From Adenophora triphylla var. japonica (lineage: Eukaryota > Streptophyta > Magnoliopsida > Asterales > Campanulaceae): a stretch of 64,000 bases of DNA. Position 1 is the stretch's first letter; every line of letters starts with the position of its first letter. Positions 56,160 through 64,000 of this stretch are shown one piece after another. A model generated the notes under the pieces. The model was not told where the DNA came from and made no database searches. It saw only the letters and a list, made by a program, of their open reading frames with translations. The translations under genes were made by a program, and so were the position numbers. The stretch spans positions 62,001-126,000 of the forward strand of contig JAFEMH010000747.1 in NCBI GenBank assembly GCA_022495995.1. The letters are read 5' to 3'.

Positions 56160-58340
56160 ATGGCCGATCATTCAAATATTAGAGAGGAAGACGTTCTTGA
56201 CATTGTTCCGATTTCAGTAGCTAAAGGCGAGGATTCCATTGTCTTAAACCCTGTGATTTCCAAATTTCTTGCGGAATTTTCTTCTCCATCGCCTTCGTCT
56301 GATCCTGTAATGGAAGCTGCTCCTCCAAAATCCCCCACATTGGAATCGTTTGCTGAAAACCCTAAGGCTCCATCCTCTCCGGTGATTCCACCATCGGATG
56401 TCGCCCCTGTCTCAACCTCTGTGAAACCTTCTTCAACCAAGAAGAGGAAGCTTTCCCAAGCTAAACCCCCAAAGCCTGCTGCAACTCCAGTGCCGTTACG
56501 TAATCTTCGTCGTTCTGGTAGGGTTCGCAAGTTGTCAGAAGCTGACAAGGCCAAGAATCTCAAGAAACACGGCGGGAAGCCCTCGGCCATTGCTCTTGAA
56601 GAAGATGAAGAAGAAGAAGAGGTAATTCCTCCTCTGATTAGGACTAAGGCTCAACCCCCAATTATTCCTCCCTTAGTTGTTGATCCTGTCCCTGCAATTC
56701 CCCCTTCTGATAATATTCCCCATGTTGATCCCATTACTCCTGTTGAGGATGCTCCCCATGTTGACTCTGCTTCTCCTATTGATCCTATTGTTCCATCTTC
56801 TCCCATAATACCATCTGATCCCATTATCCCCATTGTTGTTTCACCTCCTGAGGATAATATTTCTGCTCCTGTTGTTGAGCCCTCTGTTCCCTTGGTCTCT
56901 AGTCCTGTTGAGGACCTTATAACCTTTAGTGATGAAGAGCCATTGGCAAAAATCTTAATGGATTTAAAGGGTAAGAAAAAGGTGGCTGCTACTGATTTAG
57001 AGCCCATTGATGATGAGACTGATTCTAGTTATGATAGTGATGACACTGCATCGGATGAGAACTACAAGCTAGGGAGAGAAGAGCTTGATCAAGAAAAAGA
57101 GGACCAAGAATTAGACTCCTCTGCTGCTGATGACACTGAGATAGAATCCATCCAAGTCCCATTCCCTTCAAAGGATGTGTCTGAGGATGTGCCCACATCC
57201 AGACGCACATCTACAAGGAAGAAAGTTGAAAAGGGTATGTCTTCTACTGTTTCTATTGTCTCTACCCCTAAACCCTTTTCCAAGAAGTTTTTAACCAAAA
57301 AGGCATCTGATAGGTTTGCCTTAATTTCTTCCAAGGCCTTTGTTGTAGAAATGAAAAGGGATAGGGAAACTTTTGCTAAGCTTGGTATGGACAAATTCTT
57401 TGAGGAAAGAGGATTATTCTTAACTGTGGACCATCCCCTTCCCTTCTATCCTAAAATGATTTATGAGTTTTATGCCAATTTGCCTAAGGGATTAGATAAG
57501 AACTACTCCTCTCCTCCCACTGTCTATGTTAGAGGAGTGTTTGTCCCTTTTACCCCTTCTGTCATCAATGATATGCTTGGTTTGAATGATTATTTGGATG
57601 AATTGGTTTCAATTGAGGATGATGAACTTGTGACTGCCATTACCCATGGCAAAGTAACCTCTTGGCCTGTGAAGCCTAAGGATTTAGGAAGTGGATCTTT
57701 ATCTTCCCTTTACTGTTTTCTTCACTCCATTCTTGTTGCCAATTTGTGTCCCTCCAATAACAAAACCTCAGTTACTCGGGTGCAAGCTTTGCTTCTTTAT
57801 AGATTGGGAATTAAGAGGCACATTAATTTTGGTGACTTCATCTTTAGAAAGATTTGTGATTATGGAGAGTCTCCATCCAAGAAATGGTCTTTACCTTATC
57901 CTTCCTTGATCTCCCAAATCCTCATTGCCAATGGAGTGAAACCTGAAAAAGGAGAAGATATTGTTGATAATTTTGCTCTGTTTAAGGAATCCAAGACCCT
58001 GCTTGACCCTAAGCAAAGACATGTGGATCTTCCTTTGGGTACAGTTCCTGAGCTTGGTATGGAAGATGTGGACACATCTGAAGCCACATCTGAAGAAAAA
58101 ATTTATTGCTCAGATGAAGGATCTGATGCTGCAATCATAGCTGCAGAAGCTCAAGCTCAAGCCTCCATTGCCCATGCCAACAATTTGAAAGCTCTTAGGG
58201 ATAATCTCATTAGATGGCATGATAAGCTTTCTAGTCAAAAAGGGGGAGATAGCTCTGGAAATGAAAAGTGGGATCTTTGCTTCTTCTTCTTCTTCACTCA
58301 AGCTGTAGCTGGATTTAAGTGGAGACATTTCGAGCTTTGA
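56160..58340 (+). CDS. E6 extra ORF after pol, 726 codons (env-position, plant transposon domain)
   Basis: Intact from ATG (MADHSNIREEDVLDIV) to TGA at 58,338-58,340. Residues 1-400 are Pro/Ser/acidic, disordered, with a basic NLRRSGRVRKLSEADKAK patch that could be nuclear-targeting. Residues about 380-620 form a folded domain (RFALISSKAFVVEMKRD, MIYEFYANLPKG, VYVRGVFVPFTPSVINDML, LGLNDYLDEL), like the 'putative plant transposon protein' domain found in extra ORFs of SIRE and Athila elements. There is no signal peptide; a hydrophobic or aromatic patch near the C-terminus (DLCFFFFFTQA) is too short to call a membrane anchor. In this position such ORFs are often called env-like, but nothing here proves an envelope. 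It could equally be a regulatory protein. It is undamaged while gag and pol are broken. Confidence 0.75.
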   Translation: MADHSNIREEDVLDIVPISVAKGEDSIVLNPVISKFLAEFSSPSPSSDPVMEAAPPKSPTLESFAENPKAPSSPVIPPSDVAPVSTSVKPSSTKKRKLSQAKPPKPAATPVPLRNLRRSGRVRKLSEADKAKNLKKHGGKPSAIALEEDEEEEEVIPPLIRTKAQPPIIPPLVVDPVPAIPPSDNIPHVDPITPVEDAPHVDSASPIDPIVPSSPIIPSDPIIPIVVSPPEDNISAPVVEPSVPLVSSPVEDLITFSDEEPLAKILMDLKGKKKVAATDLEPIDDETDSSYDSDDTASDENYKLGREELDQEKEDQELDSSAADDTEIESIQVPFPSKDVSEDVPTSRRTSTRKKVEKGMSSTVSIVSTPKPFSKKFLTKKASDRFALISSKAFVVEMKRDRETFAKLGMDKFFEERGLFLTVDHPLPFYPKMIYEFYANLPKGLDKNYSSPPTVYVRGVFVPFTPSVINDMLGLNDYLDELVSIEDDELVTAITHGKVTSWPVKPKDLGSGSLSSLYCFLHSILVANLCPSNNKTSVTRVQALLLYRLGIKRHINFGDFIFRKICDYGESPSKKWSLPYPSLISQILIANGVKPEKGEDIVDNFALFKESKTLLDPKQRHVDLPLGTVPELGMEDVDTSEATSEEKIYCSDEGSDAAIIAAEAQAQASIAHANNLKALRDNLIRWHDKLSSQKGGDSSGNEKWDLCFFFFFTQAVAGFKWRHFEL

Positions 58341-58642
58341 TTTAGGGGGAGAAAAGTTTTGATGGTTGTTAAAAACAATTTTTAATTCTCTGTTTTAGTT
58401 TGTTAGTTTCTAAACAATGGTTTGTAATAGTTTAATTAGGACATGGCTGAATGGTTTTTGCTTTTGCTTAATGAAAGGCTAGCCTTTGGTATTACTGTTC
58501 TAATTCTTGTTTTGCAGTTTTTATGTGTGGATGTGTATACACATCTGGACACACATCCATTCAGGGGGAGTTATGTTTTTTCTATATTCTGTGGTCATAA
58601 TAATGTGATTGTTATAAATCTTTGGTTTTGACCAGAAAGTCC
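58341..58642. other. E6 3' non-coding part before the polypurine tract
   Basis: AT-rich; contains a CACATC cassette (GATGTG 58,530, CACATC 58,540 and 58,552). A second GGGGGA run occurs at 58,345. Confidence 0.5.
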
Positions 58643-58657
58643 AAAATAGGGGGAGAT
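58643..58657 (+). other. E6 polypurine tract
   Basis: AAAATAGGGGGAGAT directly before the 3' LTR. Confidence 0.85.
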
Positions 58658-59424
58658 TGAAAGTGTGAGCTTTTTAGGAAACCAATTCTTGTTTCCTTAT
58701 TTCAAAAGACTTCTATATGGTAAGAAGATTTTGGAACTTTCATGGAGATTTATAAGTATTCTACTTTGACTAGGAATTATAAATATAGTAAATATCTTTT
58801 ATTTATGTACATAGTTTTATATTAGGACTAACCTACTAATATTTGATTTCCTTGTGAGTGTGTTTTATGTTTTCATATAGGAAAAGGATTCTCACAAAGG
58901 AAGAGGTCGATTGCATGAAGATCTTCTCAATGGTGCACTATAAATACAAGGCATTCAGCACAAAGAGAAGCTACGGATTTTAGAGAGAAAAATACACATA
59001 CTTCATAGCATTCGACTTTGTTGATTTTAGGTTGTGAGCTTACATCCGTAACTCACATCTAGGTTTTCATAAAGGTCTCTTGTTTTACTTCTGATTGAAT
59101 AAGTCCTACTTGGGAAAGGGGAGTTATTCATATCGTAGAAGGTGATTAGAACTTGTTTAGTATTTTCATATTTTAGTTTTTCACTTATTTGTTTTTGTAA
59201 GAAACAAAAGTTTTTATAGTGAAAGGTTTTTGGGCGTAAGCCTAGTTTGCTGATCACATTGATCAGTAAGCGTAAATAACTCTTGAGTTATTGCATTTAA
59301 TTTGCTTTTAATTACTTTATTCCGCTGCATTATCTGTGGATGTGTGAACAGTTGTGAGACACATCTGTACTCACATCCTTTGCCTGTTGCGTGATCTAAG
59401 TTTCCTAGCTACACGAAACTTTCA
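58658..59424 (+). repeat. E6 3' LTR
   Basis: 767 bp, the same length as the 5' LTR and nearly identical: GTGTGAGC for GCGTGAGC, GTGAACAG for GTGGACAG, CCTGTTGC for CCTATTGC. Confidence 0.96.
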
Positions 59425-59535
59425 GTGACCTCCGAACCCAAATCTCTCATTCCGGGCATTTTTCAAAGTTTTGGCCCTTGAAACAAAAATGGCGTGGCGA
59501 CTCCGTTTGATTTCAAAAAAATCGGGTACATCACA
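59425..59535 (+). repeat. E4 3' LTR, second part
   Basis: GTGACCTCCGAACCC to GGGTACATCACA, matching 38,051-38,162. It is followed by ACTGT (59,536-59,540), the E4 duplication. Confidence 0.94.
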
Positions 59536-59540
59536 ACTGT

Positions 59541-61611
59541 CTGCTTTATTTCACCACTGAACCCTACCAGTACGGATGAATTCTTTACAACTTCGGATAA
59601 AGGAATGCCCATATCTTCCAGAGCATGAGTGAAGATTATGTTGATTGAGCTGCCGCCATCGATCAGGATTCTCTTGACCACACAATTAGCAATTTCCACC
59701 TGAACAACTAGACCATCATGATGAGGGTCCAACGTGTTGTCCTTATCTTCATCTTCAAAGGAGATAACTTGACCATCTGTGAAATCACGACGCCTTAAGG
59801 GCAGTTCTGACTGATCCTCCTTAGAACTCTTGGCATGACGCTTGGCTGCAGAATAAGTTGTGCCACAAATATGGGACCCACCTGAAATAACATTAACTAC
59901 CTTGGTGGCTGGAGGAGGTGCAACTTTCTCGGGTCTGGAATGCTCCCCTGAATCAGGTTCTTTAGACTCACTTCTGACCCTCTTCTTACCCAACAAATCC
60001 TTAAGAAGACCCTTGGATAATAAATGAGAAATCTCCTTCCTCAAGGCAAAACAATTCTCAGTGGTATGCCCAAAATCCTCATGAAATGCGCACCACTTTG
60101 ACTTGTCCTTCCAAGTTGTTGGCTGATCACTCTTCTTGGGCCATCTTGATTTATCTCCAAGATTTCCCATGGCGCAAAGGATTCCTGCAATGTCCACAGA
60201 AAAGCAGTATTCAGAAATTTTAGGATAATCATTATCATCCCCATCTTGATCATCATCTACAAAATGAACTTTAGAAGATTCAGATTTAACAGGGGGTTTG
60301 CCCCTGTTGGACTTATAGTGATGGAAATCCGATTTTCTGTCAGAGGGCTCAAATAGAGGAGTAGGGGTTCTCCCAGTTGACTTCCCCATTGCCAGGCTGT
60401 CATCCTCCAATCTGATGAAAGGCAAGGCTCTGGTTCTGATTTCTTCAAGTTGTTTCGCAGGAGTCATCACCAACTCATTATAAAATAGAGAGCTCTTCTT
60501 CAAGCCAATACGGAATGCTTCCGTAGCTGTGGACACGTCCAAGTTGGGTATAGTCACTGCCTCCTTGTTAAACCTGTGCAAATATTCTTTAAGACTTTCG
60601 TTAGGTCATTTGCACAATTCTATAAAGGTCACTAGTCAACTTGTCAAATGCCCTATTGCATGAAAATTGATTGATAAACATATTGACAAGTTGAGCATAA
60701 GAAGAAATAGAGTTTAGAGGAAGTCCTGTTAGCCATTTTAAGGCCGGTCCTGACAAAGTTGAGCCAAAACCCCTGCAAAAACATGCTTCTCTAAAAATAG
60801 GGGGGATACTTATAATATCCATTGATTCCTGATACAGCAACACATGCTCTGCCGGGTCGGTGCTCCCATCATACTTCTTCATATGAGGGACCGAAAACTT
60901 CTTTGGGATTTCCACGCTAGCTATTGCTGGAACAAAACGAGATTCGTTATAGCAAGTTGGAGAAACTTGGTGGTATGGCACATTGACTCCAGGTATGCTT
61001 CGAAGCAAATCCTTTATAGTCTGCATTTCCTTAACAAGTTGACTCTCTGCGAAAAGAGGATTGTTATTAAACTGAGATGCAGAAGTATCAAAAGCATTAA
61101 AGAAACTCCCTGTTTGCCCCATTGAGGGTGTAGCATAGGTGTAGCAAGATGACAACACAGGTTGGCTAGCTGGAAGGCTGAATCTTGGTTGCTCGATTGG
61201 AATGGACGTCATGATTGTGCTTTCTGCTGGCAAGGTATTGGACATAGGGATATCTCCGAAATGGCTTGGTCCTGTACATGCACCAAACAAAGATCTGGGA
61301 AGGAAAGGTGAAAATGGAGTAGATACTTGAGTCTTAACTTGCTTCCCTTTACGCAGGCTATCAATGGCATTGAATATCATGGCGTTCGTATGCTCCTGAC
61401 CATCCAACCGATCATTCACTTTCTTCAACATATCGGCCATGTTGGATAATATCTCCAAATTGACAGCTTCCGCATTCAAAGATGGATTGCCTTGGGTGCC
61501 GGAAACAGGAAGTGGCCGACTCCTCTCACCTTGACTGCCGGACGGCGGATTGACCATTTCTACGCAAATAATCAAAGTTTCCCACAGACGGCGCCAAATT
61601 GTTTTGGTCAA
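59541..61611 (-). pseudogene. E3 gag and first part of protease
   Basis: Minus strand. The start is probably MVNPPSGSQGERSRP (about 61,557), since the ORF to 61,611 includes the primer site region. The gag capsid-like region (VPHMKKYDGSTDPAEHVLLY, LSGPALKWLTGLPLNSI) is followed by a frameshift near 60,600, then LKEYLHRFNKEAVTIPNLDV and the knuckle-like CAFHEDFGHTTENCF. The protease begins with RILIDGGSSINIIF, where the active site reads D-G-G, a form seen in some plant gypsy proteases. The frame is cut at 59,541 by E4; the rest is at 36,381-36,123. Confidence 0.87.
61577..61596 (-). other. E3 primer-binding site
   Basis: The minus strand reads TGGCGCCGTCTGTGGGAAAC three bases after the LTR end. 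The first nine bases match the site for tRNA-Asp used by many plant gypsy elements, but the rest does not, so the tRNA is uncertain. Confidence 0.65.
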
Positions 61612-62201
61612 TTTTCAACAAGTGTCTTTGTTGATAAGAAAAATGACTAAAGTGATATGAATCAGGGTACAATGATTATCGGGTTGAATAGAAATGAACA
61701 CAAGGCATTTGTTGACTAGGGAAAGCCCTTGAACAACTTGTTCGCCGGCATAAAACCCCGGGAGGTTTAGGAACCTACCTTGACCAAAAGTTTACCAAGG
61801 ATTGAAATGATTACAGAGCTAGGAGCGTATAGAAGGGAGCTTAAGCTAGTGAAAAAACGTGTGTGCAAAAATACAGTGTTTTTCCCCTTTTATACCTCAA
61901 ATAACGGCTAATTTACAAGGAGAAAAAATAGGCCTAGAATCTCGGATAAGAGGTTGATCTCGTTGAGACATTATCGCCATTTTATTGATTGAGGGAATAA
62001 TGATCCGTTGCTGGGTATTTGCATGGTGAGACGTCTTTGAATTGGTCTTCAATTACTTTGACACGTTCCCTGAAAAATAGGGTTAACGTAACAATAGTTC
62101 AACCTGCAAACGATCAAGATGTAATAGAACAACTCAAGTTGTTAGTACCAAGATGTTATACGTAAGTTGAAAACAAGTTGATTAAAATGTAGGGCCTAAC
62201 A
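61600..62201 (-). repeat. E3 5' LTR (right copy)
   Basis: 602 bp, like 29,170-29,771, with about ten differences by eye. It is followed by AATAG at 62,202-62,206. Confidence 0.95.
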
Positions 62202-62206
62202 AATAG

Positions 62207-62259
62207 GAAGACTAGATAGATTAGGAAACTAATTGGAGAGTCCTTCTTTATCTCTAACA
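62207..62259 (-). repeat. E5 copia 3' LTR, proximal part
   Basis: The minus strand starts TGTTAGAGATAAAGAAGG after the purine tract (plus 62,260-62,270, TGCCCCCGCAA). The LTR continues at 29,164 beyond the E3 insertion. Confidence 0.75.
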
Positions 62260-62717
62260 TGCCCCCGCAAGATGGACGACCGAGAGGCAAGTCCAATCTT
62301 GGTCATGATATACTGAAACCGAGCCCGAGGTAGAGGTTTTGTCAACACATCCGCCAACTGATCATTACTTGAAATAAAAGTAACGCATAAGGAATTATTT
62401 TGGACTTTCTCCCGAACAAAATGATAGTCAAGCCCAAGATGTTTCATGCGAGAATGAAACCTTGGATTCCCAGCCACATATGTCGCACCCAAATTATCAC
62501 AATAAATGACTGGAGAATTGTTTGAACCAGAGTTGAGCTCAAGAAGAAGATTTTGTACCCAAATGACTTCAGCTGTAGTAGCAGCAACAGCTCGATACTC
62601 GACTTCGGTTGATGAACGAGCGAAGGTCCTTTGCTTACGAGAACTCCATGAAATCGCATTTTTTCCTAGATAGACAATATACCCTGTAGTTGAGACGTAG
62701 GTATCCATGTCTCCTGC
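62229..62717 (-). pseudogene. E5 RNase H
   Basis: Minus strand, in the same frame as the reverse transcriptase but cut by TAG (62,718-62,720), where the conserved Trp of the DWAG motif is expected (NAD*AGD). It holds STTGYIVYLGKNAISWSSRK, SSTEVEYRAVAATTAEVIWV and YCDNLGATYVAGNPRFHSR, with the E and D of RNase H, then LADVLTKPLPRARF. The coding part ends in the purine tract/LTR region, as is usual for copia. Confidence 0.87.
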
Positions 62718-63469
62718 CTAATCAGCATTAGTAAATGCATGCAGAGATAGAGGAGAATCTTTGTAAATAAGTAACCCATTTGATATTGTACCCACAAGAT
62801 ATCGAAGAACACGTTTCAAGGCAGCCCAATGGTCTGAAGTAGGTTTGTGCATGAACTGTGATAATCTGTTGACTGCAAATGAGATATCCATCCTTGTCAA
62901 GGAGAGATATTGTAGACTACCCACAAGAGCTCGATATTCTGAGGGATCCAAGAGTGGTGTACCCTTAGAAATCGAGAGAGAAGGGTGCGGTGCCATAGGT
63001 GTTGGAACTGGGTTTGATTCAGCCATCTTTGATTTGATAAGAAGATCCTGTATGTACTTTTGCTGAGTTAGAAAAATTCCTTGAGGATGAGGAACCACTT
63101 CAACCCCAAGAAAATAAGACAGTGAGCCAAGATCCTTCAAGGAAAATCTCTTAGAAAACATGGTGATGAATGAATTTAAACTCTCCACATTAGACCCTGT
63201 AAGAATGATGTCATCCACATAAACAAGAAGATAAATAATGCCATTGCCATGATGAAGTGTGAACAAGGATGAGTCGGAAACACAATTTTTGAACCCAAGA
63301 GAAAGTAAGTAGAGACGAAGCTTATTATACCAAGCTCGTGGGGCCTGCTTAAGGCCATAAAAAGCCTTCCGTAGTTTGCAAACATAGGAGGGTAAGTTTG
63401 AATCAATAAAGCCAGGGGGTTGTGCCATGTAAACATCCTCATACAATGTGCCTTGAAGAAAGGCATTGT
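62718..63469 (-). pseudogene. E5 reverse transcriptase, C-terminal part
   Basis: Minus strand: [39 protein letters not shown], the catalytic YVDDIILTGSN, and later YLSLTRMDISFAVNRLSQF and RVLRYLVGTI. It is intact to the TAG at 62,718. The N-terminal part is in another frame after an indel near 63,600. Confidence 0.9.
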
Positions 63470-64000
63470 TTATGTCAACTTGTCGTAGAGGCCTCCCGCG
63501 AACAGTGGCAAGAGTAAGAATAGTACGAACTGTGGCCGGTTTGACAACCGGACTGAATGTCTCTGAGTAGTCAATGCCCGGGCATTGGTGGAAGCCTTGG
63601 CAACAAGACGAGCCTTGTGACGATCAATTGTTCCATCCGGATTGAACTTGGTGCGAAAAATCCATTTACACCCAACCAGATTTTGAGAGGAAGAGGGAGG
63701 GACCAATTCCCAAGTGTTGTTGTGGATAAGGGCATCAAATTCCTTTTGCATGTCTGAACGCCATACAGGGCTCTTAAGTGCTTGGGTTATGGTTGTGGGT
63801 TCGGCTGAAGGGTCATTTAAGGAAGCATGGAGATTGAGTTTGTGTATAGGTTTATGGATGTTGTTTTGAGAGCGAGTGACCGGTTTTGTGGGTGGAGGAG
63901 GTGGCGGAGGGGGGTGTAGAGACTCGTCTGTGGAAGGGGAAGGTGTTGGTTCAGTGAGGGATGGGCTTACAGCAGGGGACGACTCGTCCCTATTGGGGGG
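63470..64000 (-). pseudogene. E5 start of reverse transcriptase and integrase tail, open at the right edge
   Basis: Minus strand: a Pro/Ser-rich linker (64,000-63,760) leads into EFDALIHNNTWELVPPSSSQ and VGCKWIFRTKFNPDGTIDRH, the RVT_2 start. KARLVAK is followed by a frameshift near 63,600: the homologous continuation (GIDYSETFSP-like) is in the other frame. The reading is open to the window edge. Confidence 0.85.

Larger units (their letters stand above)
49055..59424 (+). mobile_element. E6: Ty1/copia LTR retrotransposon, SIRE-like, with an extra ORF
   Basis: LTRs of 767 bp each (49,055-49,821 and 58,658-59,424), duplication GTGAC, initiator-Met-type PBS. The order gag, protease, integrase, reverse transcriptase, RNase H is copia. 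The extra long ORF after pol and YVDDIVFGS suggest the SIRE (Maximus) group. I saw only about three differences between the LTRs, so this is the youngest insertion in the window. Gag and pol nevertheless contain stops and frameshifts, so it was probably mobilised by, or copied from, a defective RNA. Confidence 0.93.
36387..59535 (+). mobile_element. E4: gag-only LTR retrotransposon (non-autonomous, Tat/Ogre-like), split by E6
   Basis: Long LTRs: 36,387-38,162 (1,776 bp) and 47,324-49,049 plus 59,425-59,535. Target-site duplication ACTGT (36,382-36,386 and 59,536-59,540). Its own length without E6 is about 12.8 kb. It has a primer-binding site, a broken gag, and then about 5.5 kb of tandem repeats and non-coding DNA. 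No protease, reverse transcriptase, RNase H or integrase was found. This is the plan of gag-only non-autonomous elements described in plants. The PBS is of the kind seen in Ogre-type elements (my recollection). Confidence 0.92.
29170..62201 (-). mobile_element. E3: Ty3/gypsy Tat-type retrotransposon, split by the nested elements E4 and E6
   Basis: Two 602-bp LTRs (29,170-29,771 and 61,600-62,201) with target-site duplication AATAG (29,165-29,169 and 62,202-62,206). Transcription is on the minus strand: gag (61,611-59,900), protease split at 59,541/36,381, reverse transcriptase, RNase H, integrase (36,086-32,822), a hairpin block, and an antisense gene on + (30,000-31,919). By eye the LTRs differ at about ten positions. 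Between 36,387 and 59,535 lies E4. E3 itself sits in the 3' LTR of E5. Confidence 0.95.
62202..64000 (-). mobile_element. E5: Ty1/copia element (Ale/Retrofit-like), 3' part, running off the right edge
   Basis: Minus strand: pol end, purine tract and start of a short LTR. The other LTR half lies at 29,038-29,169. LADVLTKPLPRARF is the typical end of Ale-like copia pol. The 5' part, gag and integrase core are outside the window. E5 is the oldest layer of the nest, since E3 interrupts its LTR. Confidence 0.85.

Noticed and set aside
56168..57394. Minus-strand ORFs under the E6 extra ORF
   Set aside because: They are complementary shadows of low-complexity Pro/Ser coding sequence.
56160..58340. 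Calling the E6 extra ORF a retroviral envelope
   Set aside because: There is no signal peptide, no clear transmembrane segment and no fusion-type motif. The folded part looks like the plant transposon domain instead.

Overview
This is plant nuclear DNA, most likely from a flowering plant and probably a eudicot. It is almost entirely transposable-element sequence. No intact host gene, rRNA, tRNA or CRISPR array was found. The evidence is plant-type LTR retrotransposons of the Ty3/gypsy Tat group and the Ty1/copia SIRE-like and Ale/Retrofit-like groups, Stowaway-like MITEs, a CACTA remnant, spliced genes, and a background full of stop codons and frameshifts.

Layout. (1) 1-~9,680: right part of a Tat-type Ty3/gypsy element (E1): pol on +, a spliced antisense gene, polypurine tract and 3' LTR; its 5' end is outside the window. 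(2) ~9,680-14,690: old intergenic DNA with a decayed exon cluster, two GGGAC-rich repeats, a long-TIR (MULE-like) element and two Stowaway-like MITEs. (3) 14,691-27,370: a complete Tat-type element (E2) with target-site duplication CGATA. (4) 27,376-29,037: relic DNA with a CACTA end full of palindromes. (5) 29,038-64,000: a four-level nest. A copia element on the minus strand (E5, running off the right edge) has its 3' LTR split by a Tat-type element on the minus strand (E3, 29,170-62,201, duplication AATAG). E3's protease region is split by a gag-only element on + (E4, 36,387-59,535, duplication ACTGT). E4's 3' LTR is split by a SIRE-like copia element on + (E6, 49,055-59,424, duplication GTGAC). 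All the junctions can be read to the base.

How the parts work together. In E1, E2 and E3 the pol genes are broken by nonsense changes and frameshifts. Each element also carries, between pol and the 3' LTR, an oppositely oriented multi-exon gene with its own TATA-like box just inside the polypurine tract. In E1 and E2 the encoded proteins share a plant-transposon domain; in all three the last exon is coiled-coil rich. E6 has an extra sense-strand 726-codon ORF after pol. E4 has gag only and would depend on enzymes from another element.

Most unusual signal. Several elements are filled with their own short DNA word, in coding and non-coding parts and in more than one reading frame. E6 has CACATC pairs spaced exactly 12 bp at eight places; E3 has CAAGTTG/CAACTTG; E1 has GACGA/TCGTC; E2 has a weaker GACCGC/GTCCGC signal. 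This looks like DNA- or RNA-level selection, perhaps a recognition code read by an element-encoded protein. That function is a hypothesis. All counts were made by eye.
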